From Oppiella nova (lineage: Eukaryota; Arthropoda; Arachnida; Sarcoptiformes; Oppiidae), in the NCBI GenBank assembly GCA_905397405.1, contig CAJPVJ010000040.1, positions 1-54,994 of the forward strand: a stretch of DNA of 54,994 nucleotides. The letters are read 5' to 3'. Position numbers and translations under genes: made by a program. Shown here one piece after another: positions 13,701 to 28,066 of the stretch. Positions within the stretch are counted from its first letter, which is position 1. Every line of letters starts with the position of its first letter. Under the pieces are notes generated by a model that was not told the origin of the DNA, ran no database searches, and was given only the letters and a program-made list of their open reading frames with translations.

Positions 13701-14478
13701 TCTATAGCCATTTGTGTGTATGTTTTATACATAACATATGATATCATGTGTTTGAATACGGCCTAACAAACCGTTTTCATATTGTCTTATAAATAGTCTC
13801 GCAATGTATATATCACTAACGCATGTGAGACTGTATTTAGCATTTAGAGTAAAAAACAAAAAAAAACTCAAAAAACAATATATTTCGTTATAACGGTATG
13901 CTTTCCCCATAACTCGACATTTACCTCTGTATCAAAACTGATGGCATATATATTTTTAGGCTCAGCCAACACACAATGTATGCCTAACTTTGAACACGAA
14001 TTATGTTATGAAATGCTATAAAATAGTTCATAGAGTGATATGTTATAACATGAGATCAATAATAGTAAGGCTGTTACTGGACTCCACCCTTAGTCCACCC
14101 AAACACTGCTGTTTTCCCAGCACTGATTACATGCATACACAGGCAAACCGTACTCGCAGGGAGAGCACAGGCAACACTTTTTTCCCACTCCGACATATAC
14201 TTCCCATTATATAATATATGAGAGCCATATATACGTCAAACAAATTCCATATAATTAATTAACTTTTTTGTACTTCACATACAAGTGTGTGGTGTTGTAC
14301 TGCACGGCGGAAAGTATTATATAATGCGATATAATAATAATCATACGATCCCTAAAAAATTAGTAATAGTTATATGATATGAGAGGATATAATATTAGCC
14401 CAAAAATGGGATCATTAAGTGTATGGATGTGATTGAGTTCGCAGAGACTCAAGAATTCTCAGTCAAACCAGAAATTTT

Positions 14479-14510
<32 letters not shown>

Positions 14511-14664
14511 CACAGGGAGTGAGTGAGTAAGTAGTGCTTTATTTTGGTCCTAATCTCATCTTTAATTACAGGAGGGATGCAGTGGAGCGTTAGGGAGGAG
14601 GGGGTCGGCAGCGAGAGAGTGGGAAATGACACCCCAGGGAATCGACAGCACCGACTAAATGGAC

Positions 14665-14686
<22 letters not shown>
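8251..14686. other. AT-rich non-coding stretch with GA/CT tracts
   Basis: Holds long (GA)n tracts at 8833-8876 and 10669-10704, shorter ones at 8985-9010, 9732-9752, 11242-11287 (CT), 12054-12097 (interrupted) and 14482-14510. Two overlapping plus-strand frames at 10887-11231 lack splice context or a recognisable family. A degenerate tRNA-like patch lies at about 9005-9060. No gene supported. Confidence 0.55.
8833..8876 (+). repeat. (GA)n microsatellite, 44 bp
   Basis: Uninterrupted run ended by TGGCTCTCTCG. Confidence 0.99.
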
Positions 14687-14707
<21 letters not shown>

Positions 14708-14865
14708 CAAAAACTTACTCTAACGGTCTATACTGTAGAACTAAGACTAAAAACTTCTCTCTCTCTCTCTCTCTCTCAGAGAGAGAGAGAGAGAGAAGTT
14801 TTTAGTCTTAGTTCTACAGTATAGACCGTTAGAGTAAGTTTTTGGTCATCTCTCTCTCTCTCTCT
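14687..14865. repeat. perfect palindrome, 88-bp arms, 3-nt centre
   Basis: Arms 14687-14774 and 14778-14865 are exact reverse complements; the centre is the CT-to-GA switch at 14775-14777. The unique part (GACCAAAAACTTACTCTAACG onward on the left) is flanked by GA on the outside and CT on the inside. As RNA it would fold into a near-continuous hairpin; as an assembly product it looks like a fold-back at a microsatellite. Confidence 0.95.
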
Positions 14866-17800
14866 ACTGTTGTGTGACTTTTTCTGAGCGCAAACTATGC
14901 AATGGATTGTATGAACGCATCGAAGAACATATTATATAAGAAATAAGTGACCGAACGGGCAGTTAGTATACAAACACATAGACAACAGCACAACACATCA
15001 CAAACAGACCGAAAATACTGGTCCACAACAACAACGACAGCACACATACAGTTAGTACTAGTACTGCACACAACGTTAAACGAAACAAAAAAAAGTAAGA
15101 ATATATATATATAATAAAATGCTCTCTCATTCACATTATTTTTTATGATTATGATTTGGAGCCCAAAAGCGAAAGTAAAGTCAAATCAAAACTCATAAAT
15201 AGTATTTTCAAATAATAAAAACAGACATATAATCGCAATGGTTGTGGCAATATCTGCAAACCCGATGCCATTCGCATCCACTTTTCTCTCTAACCCAATG
15301 CCTATGCTTTTAGTATAAAAACCACTTTCTATTTAAGATAAACACACAACGAGTGAATGAATTTGGAGTCCCATTCCTCTAACCCATAGAGTAATAGCCA
15401 GTGTAATGGCTATCCATTCGTTTGAATTGCGATGAATGAGCCAAACAATCAGCGCATAGAGAGAGTCCTAAATCCATCACAACTTTTCTCAAACAACAAA
15501 CAAAAACAACATTTTCTCAAAAGAATATTCACTTTCGATATTAAATATAAAAACACACACAAAAAAAGCAATTTTTATTTAAATTCAAATTTTATTTTGG
15601 GCTAATTTCTCGAGTCGAGTATCAATTTATATAATGAATGGATAAAAATAAAACACAATCTCTATGTTGAGAGTCACTCATATACGCTAAGATATATCGA
15701 CAAAATTAATTTCACCACAATTTCCAGTATTAGTTTTGTGTGTATGGAGTAAAGGCTTTTGCCTAATGTTTTCTTTAGACACAATTTTCCCATTAGTCTA
15801 ATAGAATCGGTAGAGAGAGTCTGGCAATAATGCTCAGCCCTTTTCAGCCACAAAAACACTACACGAAAAAAAAATCCTACAATATATATATACACAACAA
15901 GAATATATTCAATGTATATATATATACTGTATACTAGTATACATGCATACACACAGACATTGCCTTTAGGTTTGTTATGGATTAGTTTGTCGCCAGAATA
16001 TTCTGTGTCACTGTAATTATAATTGTATTTTATTCGAGACTTAAATTCTGCAGATTATTATTGCGATATATTATATATATATATATTGTGACATAGACAA
16101 AAACTGTTTGTTTTAAATGCATTAATATTTAAATAACTTTTTTTTGTATAGTTTAATGCAATAATTGAGGAATAAGTTTGAGATTATATTTAATTACAAA
16201 GAGCAAACAAAAAAATAACATTTTATACAAAAAATACATTTTCTGAATTCAACATAATTCTCGTATAATAGCATCACATAAGAGATAAAACAAACTTAAG
16301 AAAAATTTGATCAAAAAATTCAATTTAGACTTTTTTAATGGAAAGCGATGGCAAACGGCGAGGGAAAGTGTAAATTGTTTTAGTATTTTGTTACCTAAAT
16401 CATCAAAAATATGATAAATGAAACCTTAAAACTAAAGCCACGATTTGGTTTGAAAGTCACGTTTAGGCGACGACTAGTGTATATACAGTAATAGCACCAA
16501 AAACGGAGTCAAACAAAAATTGCACCAAAAATCCTCCTAAACTCGTAATGAATTTCGTGTCTCTGAACCGAAATCTCATTCATATGTATACATCAATACA
16601 TCGCAAAATCCAAACCGTCGAGTGATATATAAATTTCGTACACAAATTAAGCGACAGCACAGACAGTATAGCACAGGGCTGGCAGTTCATGTCTGGCCGA
16701 CTGACCGCTGAGATTAGCCGCACATTTAATTGGTGAACACAAACTTCCAATGGGATGCTAATCACTACCATAAACGACATCATCGGCCGGGGAATATACA
16801 CAACAACATCGCAAACGCCAACCAAACCTTAAGCACATCTCTATTATTACAGTACATGCCTTCCAGTCCCTCAATGAGAGTGAGAGAGACTGTACTGTCC
16901 TTTAAGATAGAGAATCCCGAAACGAATTTCCATTTAATGACTCAAAGATATATACAGACATTAAAAGCAAATGGATTTGCTTTTTGAGATCAACTCTTAT
17001 GATAATAAAAGAAAATCCTTTTGCTGTTGAAAAATATGAGAGAAAAAAAACTTTTTTTCGCTCTTTCTTTCATATCATTAGAAATTCTTGAAGTGATTTC
17101 TATTGTGATTCAAAAATTCTCTCTCTCTCTCTCTCTTTCTCTAATAAAGTGAATTGAATTCATGGAAAATAAATCTAAAAATTTATATATGAAATCAAAT
17201 TATAGTTTACTTGAGGGATAAAATCAAAAGCAAATATAAAATTCTAATATATATATATATAAGTTTTATACATTTGAGAGATTGAAATCCAAAAATATAT
17301 ATTTAATAAATCAGATTCTAAATAACAAAATCTAATTTAATACCAAATCACAGATTAATTAAAATATGGTTTAGAAAAATATAAAATATTCGCTTTGAAA
17401 AAATAATCATATTTTCATTACTTTATGTGTAAAATATTTTATGAATAAGTTTGGCGAAAAAAATCTTATAAACTAATAAGGCTTAGAGTATATTAGCATA
17501 AATACCACATATAAATATAAATATATAAATCCTTTCGTCTAAAATTTCTTTTGCATAATATATGATAAGATATTCAATAATATTCTGATATATTATTACA
17601 TTAGACATAATAAAACAAAAATATTAATTCACAAAAATAATAGTAATTGAAAAAAAAATTGAAAGCAAATTACTTTCCAATTAATCAAATCAACAATCGG
17701 ATCGACAAATAGACTCTAAAAAATTACAAAACAAATTCAATAACAAATGTATTCTTCAGCGTAACGAATATTCCGCAAACATTTGACGGTTTGATTAAAA

Positions 17801-17913
17801 ACAACGATTTTGTGTATAGTTTTCAAAAGAGTGATGAGAATTATGTCGAGAATGAAATGAAAGAGAGAAAGAAATTTCATGTAATTATTAGTTTTGTAAA
17901 TGCAATTCATAGC

Positions 17914-17944
<31 letters not shown>

Positions 17945-18522
17945 GCGTAAGGCATGGATGGAGTGGAGTAGAGTTAGTTTGTGTTGTATGTATTGGCAAG
18001 TGTTGGTGGAGTGGGATTTGGCTGCAAAATTCAATAAGAACAGCAAATACTTAGGCTAATGGAAACAGAGGCAAAGTCTCCGTATAATGGCTTATAGTAT
18101 AGGACCTCAAATGTATTGCACACACGAAACGCATCGCTGCAAACACTGCACTCTCCAGTGGCATACACTATACAAACATCAAACATATTATGTATATATA
18201 CGGTGGTGGTGTATATATATATATACACCCATAGAATGTATATATCTATCTATGTTTACACCAAAGAAGTGTAATTACGACCGAAAAACTTTTACTAAAT
18301 TTCTAGCCTTTGCTTCTCTAGCGAGCAGTGAATCAAATGCAATGAGAAAATGAAAGCAAAGCCAAGAATCGTATGCATTGATCGGCAATGGATTTGTGTG
18401 CATCTCATAGAGTGAACCGCGTTATTAGCCATCAATATAAATGCATTGACTCTTATAACACAGTATAAAACAAATTAAATGAAAAACACGACATTTCGTA
18501 TTAATATTATTCATGAAAAAGT
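14866..18522. other. AT-rich non-coding stretch
   Basis: Few GA tracts (CT at 17119-17136, GA at 17914-17940), several TA runs (about 15100, 16075, 17250) and a 22-bp perfect palindrome at 18208-18229 (GGTGTATA...TATACACC). The 85-codon plus frame at 16730-16987 matches nothing I recognise and sits among stops in a compositionally ordinary region. Confidence 0.55.
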
Positions 18523-19776
18523 AGGAGAAAATTGTTTTTAATAACGCTTTCCTGAACACTATTATGAAACACTAACCGCTCGTTTAGATAAAAAAAACTC
18601 GTAAAATTAATAAAATAGAAAATATGTGTTTATGAATGCCTTTGAATTGAGGGTAAAAATAATACAAAAAAATATTAATAACAATGAAATAAGATTACAT
18701 TATAAACCCTGTAATGTCGTTGAAACTCAAGGAAATGTAGTATTTATTCTCAAAGAATTTTTAAAAATAAAATTATGGATAACATGAGTGACCGGTGAAG
18801 CAAATCGACGCAAAATTCTAGTACTACTGGCGCTGCCGGGAGAGAGAGACAGTGAACGGGTCGGTAGCCATTCATTATGTTTACCTCATTAACGATGAAT
18901 GGATAGTCGAAAGTAAAGGCAAAATCAAAATGAAAACAATAGCAGAATAGGGAAGACATAAGAAAAAGGGAATTTCGAGAGATATATACAGTGTATGGAG
19001 TTTTAGGTATAAATAAGCATTTCTTATATCGTATATTGAATGTGTATTTGTTGGCCCAAAAAACAGATATTTATACACACATAAGCACCAGGAGAAAATT
19101 GTTTTTAATAACGCTTTCCTGAACACTATTATGAAACACTAACCGCTCGTTTAGATAAAAAAAACTCGTAAAATTAATAAAATAGAAAATATGTGTTTAT
19201 GAATGCCTTTGAATTGAAGGTAAAAATAATACAAAAAAATATTAATAACAATGAAATAAGATTACATTATAAAAGCCCGTAATGTCGTTGAAACTCAAGG
19301 AAATGTAGTGTTTATTCTCAAAGAATTTAAAAAAATAAAATTATGGATAACATGAGTGACCGGTGAAGCAAATCGACGCAAAATTCTAGTACTACTGGCG
19401 CTGTCGGGAGAGACAGTGAACGGGTCGGTAGCCATTCATTATGTTTACCTCATTAACGATGAATGGATGGTCGAAAGTAAAGGCAAAATGAAAACAATAG
19501 CAGAATAGGGAAGACATAAGAAAAAAGGGAATTTCGAGAGATATATACAGTGTATGGAGTTTTAGGTATAAATAAGCATTTCTTATATCGTATATTGAAT
19601 GTGTATTTGTTGGCCCAAAAAACAGATATTTATACACACATAAGCACCAAAAAAGGGAATTTCGAGAGATATATACAGTGTATGGAGTTTTAGGTATAAA
19701 TAAGCATTTCTTATATCGTATATTGAATGTGTATTTGTTGGCCCAAAAAACAGATATTTATACACACATAAGCACC
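18523..19776 (+). repeat. triple tandem duplication (567 + 559 + 128 bp)
   Basis: Copy 1 18523-19089, copy 2 19090-19648, then 19649-19776 repeats the last 128 bp of copy 2 (19521-19648). All end CACATAAGCACC. Copies 1 and 2 differ by several substitutions and small indels; the third piece is identical to the end of copy 2. Confidence 0.93.
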
Positions 19777-19890
19777 CGGTGCTGCTGATACACACACACC
19801 GATGGAAATACAGTATTAGACATACATCTGAAATGGACTGACATTTCAGAAGCAATTCGACGACAAAAATGATAGCGCAGTGAAAGCAAC

Positions 19891-19922
<32 letters not shown>

Positions 19923-20810
19923 CACTGGCAATGCCGGTGCTGTGGAGGGAAAAGAGATGCGGATGCAGTAGTCATTGAGGCAGTAAAATACATGTGCATC
20001 CGATGAAAAGACAGGAGACGTCGACCAGAAACAATGGTATCACAAATGTTATTATTGTTGCACATAATAACTGACTCTCTCTCTCTCTCTCTCTCTCTCC
20101 CCAACTGACTGTCCATTGAGTCCAATCGCCAAATGACACAAACTCTACCCCAATATCTCACGAGAGAGAGTTCATCGCAGAAATTCATTTGCGGCACGAA
20201 ATCGATTCACAAAAATAAAAATATAATTCCTTTAAAACAGACGACAAAATAGTTTTATAACTAAAAATAGTTTTGTGCCCTAAAAATATGCTGCAAATTT
20301 GTACAAAATTTAATTTATTTCTCGCACAATAAATATTATATAAAATGTTTGGCAAAAATATTCATCCAAAAATTGTGTAAAAAACAAAAAACTAATAAAG
20401 AATTTAAAACATTTGAATTATTTTCGCGGATATAATATATGACACTCTTATCGTACTATTACGTGAAAATATCATTATTTATTAATACAAATATTATTCA
20501 TTCAAAAATATTTAAACTATTTATTTCGCATTCAAATCGCATCGCGTTTTGCATATTATTTATTATCAATAATCACAAAACAACTTTTTAACCAAAAAAT
20601 CTCATCAAAAAATAATATATTTTACTAAATAATCGCGTTCAGTGTCTCAATACCCTGAGCCAATCGATAGCCATGTATAGAGTTTTTGGGATCTAATTGA
20701 ATGATAAACTGAATAATCGGAGTCTTGGCGGATAGAGTGGACTGAAGGAAAAGGTCAGAAACTGAAGTAATTTATGAGATAAGACTCGCAATGGAATCAA
20801 ATCTAAACAA

Positions 20811-20850
<40 letters not shown>

Positions 20851-21357
20851 AAGCATTGAGAGAGAGTCTTGCAATCGATAAACAAGTCTATATCTGCGAG
20901 CATAAGAGAACCGCTAACTTATGATATGATAGTAACAAAGTTTTTGTGTCGAAACGTTGGACTCAGTGTAAGGATCATTAGGCACATCGAGACACACAGT
21001 TTGGACGCTAAGAATGGACACAACCCTACAAACGACATGCAAACTCATCATACAGTGTATATATACAGTGAGGGAAAGGAAGAGATGAGAGAAATGCAGT
21101 GGCAGTTAGAAAATAAGCCTTAATATTATGGACCGAAACTCGATCTGAGTATTACTCGGCTAACTATAACTCATTTGTTGTCATCATTTTGTGTGTGTTT
21201 GCAATACTTTTCATTTATTACTCCATCCATTCATTCAAATATACACAACACATATAAAGATGTCTTTATGGGTTATGTTATGCACTGACAGTATATGTCT
21301 GGCCTTTCGATGCCTTTTTTAATACTGATATTTATTGTCGTATATCTGGGAGAGGGT

Positions 21358-21359
<2 letters not shown>

Positions 21360-21396
<37 letters not shown>
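21360..21396 (+). repeat. (GA)n microsatellite, 37 bp
   Basis: Uninterrupted; followed by CACCGGTAG, a variant of the recurrent CACTGGTAG word. Confidence 0.99.
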
Positions 21397-21397
<1 letters not shown>

Positions 21398-21907
21398 ACC
21401 GGTAGACACGATGGACGACACCTTCTCTTAATGTCAAACGCAATGAATGCTTAGCGCATAGACAACAGGTCAGTGCCATCGCACTCGCCATTCATTGTAT
21501 ACACCATTATATACATCACAACAAACAATAAAAATGTGACACAAAGTAAATAAATTAATAAAACACATGAAATATCGGCCAACAAAGTATAGCAACAAAA
21601 CATATATGGCTATTAAATAGATAAAAAAGCAAAAACTTTTATTTATTTTTACACAAATATTTTATTCATAAACAAGGGCTACGAGAAAAGGTATGAATAG
21701 CGAGCGTCGCCTGTAAATGTCACTCCACCGTAAAGCTCGGCAGTGCACTCCCTTTCCCCTACCACTACTAGTAGTAGTTTTCATATTCAAAGCACACATA
21801 CATTTATTTACGAGTTATTTTTGGGTCAGTTTTTCATTTTGAGAAATCCATCCATCAGTCCATAAATATTCTAAGAGTCAAACAGCTCTTTGCCTTTTGA
21901 ATCAGGA

Positions 21908-21910
<3 letters not shown>

Positions 21911-21950
<40 letters not shown>
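21911..21950 (+). repeat. (GA)n microsatellite, 40 bp
   Basis: Uninterrupted run in purine-rich surroundings (21951-22030). Confidence 0.99.
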
Positions 21951-21952
<2 letters not shown>

Positions 21953-22801
21953 GATAGAGAGAGGAAAGGAATGAATGGCTAAGAATGGGATGAATGAGAG
22001 GAATGGGAGAATGAAAAGGATAGAGAGACTGAAGCGAATGGACGCTTAAGTGCACCGAAACTCTCACTCCAAACACAGCAGCGATAGTGTTCGCCATTCA
22101 AACGGATTTTCTTTACTCCAAATCCTTTTGTATGAGAAATGACTGAAAAATGTTGGAAAATGATAGCAAAACAGCGGAATATATGTGCAAATGGATGGAC
22201 CGACGGATACCTTTGAACGCCAAACATCGATGTCTGGCTGCAAATCAATGAAGATATATAGAGTTCTCTATGAAATAAACATTTTCTCATATATTCATTC
22301 ATTCAGTGCCTGTCTATAGCACCGAAACTTAAATTTTTTTATTTGTTTCTCCAATACGTGAGTGGCTTTACATTCAGTTTACATGAGAAAACGTACAGCC
22401 AGTGTGCACTGGTAGGTAAACAGTATATGAATGTAACATAAAATCTCTGGAAAATATTAAATTCAATTTTTTCGCATGTTTTGAGCTAAATGTGGTACCG
22501 GTGCTCATACGAGTGCTGCTGAATATACAACACATATATCGGTATTAGTTGTATAACAAAGAAATTTAAAGGCATGAGAGAGAAGAGTCTAATGCACTGG
22601 TTGTCGAAAGAGGAAAGCCTAAGAAATACAGGATTTAATAAAATAGAGAAAAATACCCAAAGAATAGAAGAAAAACTGAGAGAATAGTGAATGAAATGGA
22701 GGAGAGCTTAGAGTCGAGCGAAAGAAAGTTTGCGCTCTCTTTAGACCTCATATTCTATGCTCTTCTCCGTTGATCAACGCTTAATAGCGGAGAGAGAGAG
22801 A

Positions 22802-23032
22802 GAGAGAGAGTTCATCGCAGAAATTCATTTGCGGCACGAAATCGATTCACAAAAATAAAAATATAATTCCTTTAAAACAGACGACAAAATAGTTTTATAA
22901 CTAAAAATAGTTAATTCTTAATTTATTCAAACTTTTTGTTTAGTGAAGCGTCAAAAACAAAAGATATAGTGAAGTGAATAGGGTTTCAAAATAATAGGAA
23001 AATTCTCGGCTCACAAATGATGGGCTGAGAGG

Positions 23033-23039
<7 letters not shown>
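22802..23039 (+). repeat. chimera of two exact direct copies (111 + 127 bp)
   Basis: 22802-22912 equals 20162-20272 and 22913-23039 equals 23970-24096 (127 bp exactly, bounded by mismatches). The two sources abut in a TTAATT microhomology and the outer edges lie in GA tracts. Confidence 0.92.
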
Positions 23040-23067
<28 letters not shown>

Positions 23068-26000
23068 ATTAGACTCAAGCACTCACTCTAAGGAAAGTAA
23101 TTGTCTGATGGAAAGAGAAATACAGGCAAAGGAAGGGAAGGGCCCATTGAGACCCGGAGTATCTTTTTACTTACGAATGAAACACATTCGCAGACAAAAC
23201 ACATCTGAAAATACAGCCATAGATAGAGAGAATGCAATCAAACTGTTTGGCGATGGATTGAAAGCCTATCTATGAATTAAAAGCAATGAGAGCTCAGGAG
23301 AGGGAGAGAGAGAGAGAGAGAGGCTGAGAGGAAATTTGAGGATTGGTTTTGCTTTTGATAAAAGGCTACAACAATTGTAATCGAAAAATACAGTTATATA
23401 AACACCAGTAGAAAGAAAGTCGATCGAAATGAACGCCAGTAGATCTTCAGTCATACCCTAAACTGTATCACAATTTATGTACAGAAATAATCTCAAGAAA
23501 CAGAGAGAGAAAAATTCACACAAAAAAAGAGATATTATTCTCGAGATTTTATTTGAAAAACATAGACATTAGTAATGAGATGCAGAGAGACAATGGCACA
23601 TAACAGTGCTCATAGCACTGGTAGATGTGTGTGTGTGTGTGTTTGGCTGCAATCAAATTACATTCATTTATCTTAGTTTTAAAAAAATGCCAACATTTGA
23701 GTTAAATCGTGCGATTCATTCATTGCGGCACTGAATGAATGAATTAATTTCTTTTAAAAGACATCTTAACTTAACTTTCGATAAAATGAAAGAAATATAA
23801 AGAATAATAACAGACGGAGTGCTGTATCTCTCAGTCCTAATAGACAATAGGCTTTCGCATTGAGAATAGCATTAATTTAAAAATCTATTCCAAGAGAGAG
23901 AGAGAGAGAGAGGCAATCGTTAGAGGATGTAATCCCTTTCGCCCCGAAATAGCAAAAAAAATTCTCAAAAATTCTTAATTTATTCAAACTTTTTGTTTAG
24001 TGAAGCGTCAAAAACAAAAGATATAGTGAAGTGAATAGGGTTTCAAAATAATAGGAAAATTCTCGGCTCACAAATGATGGGCTGAGAGGGGGAGAGGGCT
24101 CTCATTCCCGCATAGATGAGAGAGAGAGAGAGAGAGAGAGTCTGTGGATAGTAATGATGGGATGAGAGGGGAACGGGAGACTCAATGAGTGAGAATGAGA
24201 GTCAAGTTTGCCGTAAAAATGTTTGGACCAAAAAGAATATGAAGTAATTTTGATTTCACACAACTCTGACTTTTATCACTACATTCTCATAACACACACA
24301 CTCTCATAGACACAACACGAGAATATTCTGTACCGCAAAATACGAAAAAATAAAGAGTGAATCGCTTTTGTATTGCGAAAAATTTTTGAGATATCGCTCG
24401 TGAATATGAGAGGGAATGCCAATGAGTGAAGAATACGAGAGAGCACTGGTAGTACTCTTTTAATACATAAGCAAACTGTTCATAAAAAAAGTTGGTTTGC
24501 GTTGTTTGCATGGATTCCATAACACAGTTCATTAACTTCTCATTCCTATGCAAATGAAAGCCTCAATGAATGAGCCTTTTCTTCGCTCTCTCTCTCTCTC
24601 TCTCTCTCTCCCTAAGTATAAAACTCGATGCCATTCCCCACACACCACACACTCAGCATCCCTTTCCCTATTGCCTCTCCATTTCTATCAACTACTTATA
24701 TAATACCAGTTGTGCAGTGAATAGAAATGCAATTCAATACAAATGAAACTCTCATCGCAAACACAAATGCCTTTTCATCTCTAATATTCGTAAAGAAAAA
24801 AAATTGATTCACATTTAACCTAATTCTTGGTTTTTTGTATTATTAGACCCGTTTTATAAACGTATATAAAAAACAGTTTACCAGACATTACAGTATGTTT
24901 TGGCTAATGATTTTATAATCCATTCAATTTGGACGACGAATCGATAAGTTTATTGTTAGTATTTATATAAAACACACATAACATATAGTTAGTCAACAAA
25001 TATTTATATTTGTAGTAATGTTTGCATCGAAAATAATTAATCGCTTTAATCGATTTGGTATGAAATAAAAACTTTCGCGAGAGAGAGAGAGAGAGAGAGA
25101 TTGACACAATTGAGTAGTTAGTGAGAGATTGCGAGTACTCTCGAAATGTTTGCATTTTGTGCGAAAATGAAGTGCGAAAACAAAAGTATAGCACAAATAT
25201 TTCGAGAGTCGAGAGTTAATTAAAGTTTTGCAACCGATTCCTAACACGAAATGTAATCCCAGTGTTGGCTATAATGGCACTCATATAATGCTCTTACACT
25301 TCACTACTCCTCGGGTCTCAAACACCATCCAATACCTAAACTACCAGTCCCTACGAAAAGTACTGTTAATTTCTACTCTCACACTATCTCTCTCTGTGTC
25401 TATCCTTCACTTGTATTCATAGCCTCCAAACACTCCAAACATTGGGTAAATGTAAACAAACAGACAAACCATATATTTGTTTGGATTTGTGTTGAATGTA
25501 TTATGAGTTGAAAATTTTTGCTTAAAATAATTGCTTCAAAACATTGGATTTCCGCTCACTTTTCCGATACGAATCATATGAGTCGTGAGTTTTATATCAC
25601 ACATAACGCAAACAAAACCATTTTATATACAATTGAATACAAATACGATTCAATAAATAATAAAAATTAATTGTTTTTATACCAAAAACCTAAAACACAA
25701 GGAAAAGTCTACAAATAATGGATCGGTTATTGTAAAAACAGTTGAAAATTATCTGATTATATGGAGAATAAATCATAACTCTCTCTCTCTCTCTCTCTCT
25801 ATGTTATAAACAATTTCTGAATGAATGGCTAGAAGTGACATATACTTCATGTGTCACTACTTGTTGCACAAAACAAGACATAGTTTGATGAGTGGGGGGA
25901 ACAGGAGTTTCCCAGAAATAATAGATACACACAAGTCATTCGCCGGGAGAGAGAGAGAGAGTCTATGAGAGAGAAAGAGTGAGTCTATAATATGTCTCAA

Positions 26001-26670
26001 TCTCTGTGTATATGTCTTATATAGTCTCTAAATAAATGCTAATTTATCTCTTCTGACACTTTTGTGTCGCACTCTTATTGAAAGGATTAATCTGTTTTAG
26101 AGGCACACACTTCGCGGTTAAGCCATACACTCATTGATGTAATATATTAATAGTGAATACATATATATACTCGCAATTTATGATATATAGATATTAAACA
26201 CCACTTCATAACCTGATAAGAATTGTCGCCAAAATAGTAAATCAAAAACACATTGGCGTACATATCGTGTCATAACAAACAAAACACACAAACATTTTTC
26301 AATACAAAAAACATTCACTGATAATACCATTTAGTAATAACGCGAATGTATTTCAAAATTTAATCAAAAAACTTGTATATATTTTTACATTAATTTTCAA
26401 TTCTCTGTCCAAAAACGCAACGGAAAGGGAACTGAAAATCAATTTAACACAAGAAACGCAATGAAATGTAAAGAAAAAAGTTTTTTTCACTGAAAATAAC
26501 AGAAAATTGAAATAAATAAATAAAAAGTGATTTTTTGTGTGCTGTACAAAAATATTTTGCGTTTAAAATTCAAACACATTTTATGACAGTATCTATGAAT
26601 TGAACAATAGATATGCGAAGAAAATATATGAAAACTAAAAGTTTTCTACTTTTGGACCCAAAAAACGCTG

Positions 26671-26712
<42 letters not shown>

Positions 26713-28031
26713 AGGGGTAGGAATAGGCAGAGATTTTATTGTATGTAATGTGCCATCAATTTGGCATAAAAAACATACAGACACACAGAGATAACAGACA
26801 AAAATTGTTGGCTTCGGAATTGAATTGAAAAATATATATAACAGAGAAAATAAGGAGAGAGAAAAACTAATATTTTTTTCATAATAAATATGAACAGAAA
26901 TTATTGGCACCGAATGAGAGACAGGTGTAGACCTAATATCGATACTGAAATGCTGTGAATATTTTCATTCATATCAGACAATGAATGGCAAAACATAAAA
27001 GAGGAGATCCACTGCTGAAAAAAGGCATAAATGTATTGTTAAATAAAAATGAATTGTATGCGAAAAATATATGAACACAATCTATAACTATAACTATTCG
27101 TTTGCAATACCATTCATACCAGACATTGAATTTCTGGTGAGAGAGAGACTACTGATTTCGAGTCTCATATGTACAGCACTATTGAAATACATTTTACGAG
27201 ACTTTCCAATCGATTGGCTATATTTTTAAAACAGATATACTATATATTTTATAAATGTTATGTATATATAAGAAAAGGACATATGAATGGGGGAGACAGT
27301 GAACGGCACAATATTGTTCAGGTCTACGACTATTGCTATCAAAATCATATAAAATTGCCTCAAGTTTTAAAATCGTATGAAATGTTTGGCACAAAAAAAT
27401 AACGACGACTTGAGAACGCCTTCGCACACATGAAGGCTATGATTGTGGCCTCTTATCACTGAAAGGACAGTCTGATTGTCTGGATTTCCATTTTTCATTT
27501 GACAAACATTTGACATAAGCATAGGGATGGGGGCACTGGGAGGGAGGGAGAGAGAGAGAGAGAGAGACAAACAATTTATATATAAATAAAATAAGATCTC
27601 TATTTATATATAAATATTTCAATTGACTCTATACTGGCGATCGATGGGATGATTGAAATAAATTGAAAACTTTCTTTTAAAACGGTTTTGTAAATTCAAT
27701 TCATTCGCAAAACAAACGCGTGTTTCAGTTGCGAAACATTTCAAACAAATTTTACTATAAATTCATAGCAATTATCAAAATTATGCCAAAAACTTCTTAT
27801 ATTTCTTAACTTGTTTTCGCGCACTTTAAAAGCCAAACACGATATCAATGTACACAATAGACATGTAAATGGATTTGATTTCTTACCTAAATTGAGAAAT
27901 AAATAAAAAAGTAATTAATTATCAATTTTCAAACATTAATTAATAGATTAAAAAGTTGCCCAAAAAATAGTTATATCTCTTTATTATCAAAACAGACGAC
28001 TTATTCATAAATTTGCAAATTTTTTAGTGAG

Positions 28032-28066
<35 letters not shown>

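Larger units (their letters stand above)
19777..22801. other. AT-rich non-coding stretch with long GA tracts
   Basis: GA tracts at 19895-19922, 20815-20849, 21360-21396, 21911-21950; CT at 20075-20099. The 204-codon minus frame ending near 20197 is open only because it crosses tandem copies and GA/CT repeats. No gene seen. 20162-20272 is the source of a copy at 22802-22912. Confidence 0.6.

Noticed and set aside
19583-20197. 204-codon minus-strand open frame
   Set aside because: Crosses two tandem copies and GA/CT tracts that cannot contain stops in the Ser-Leu or Arg-Glu frames; no domain and no splice context.
24225-24270. LCEIK on the minus strand, as in the exd exon preceding the one found
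   Set aside because: Flanking codons do not match the conserved KPALFxVLCEIKEKT block and no donor follows; chance five-residue match.
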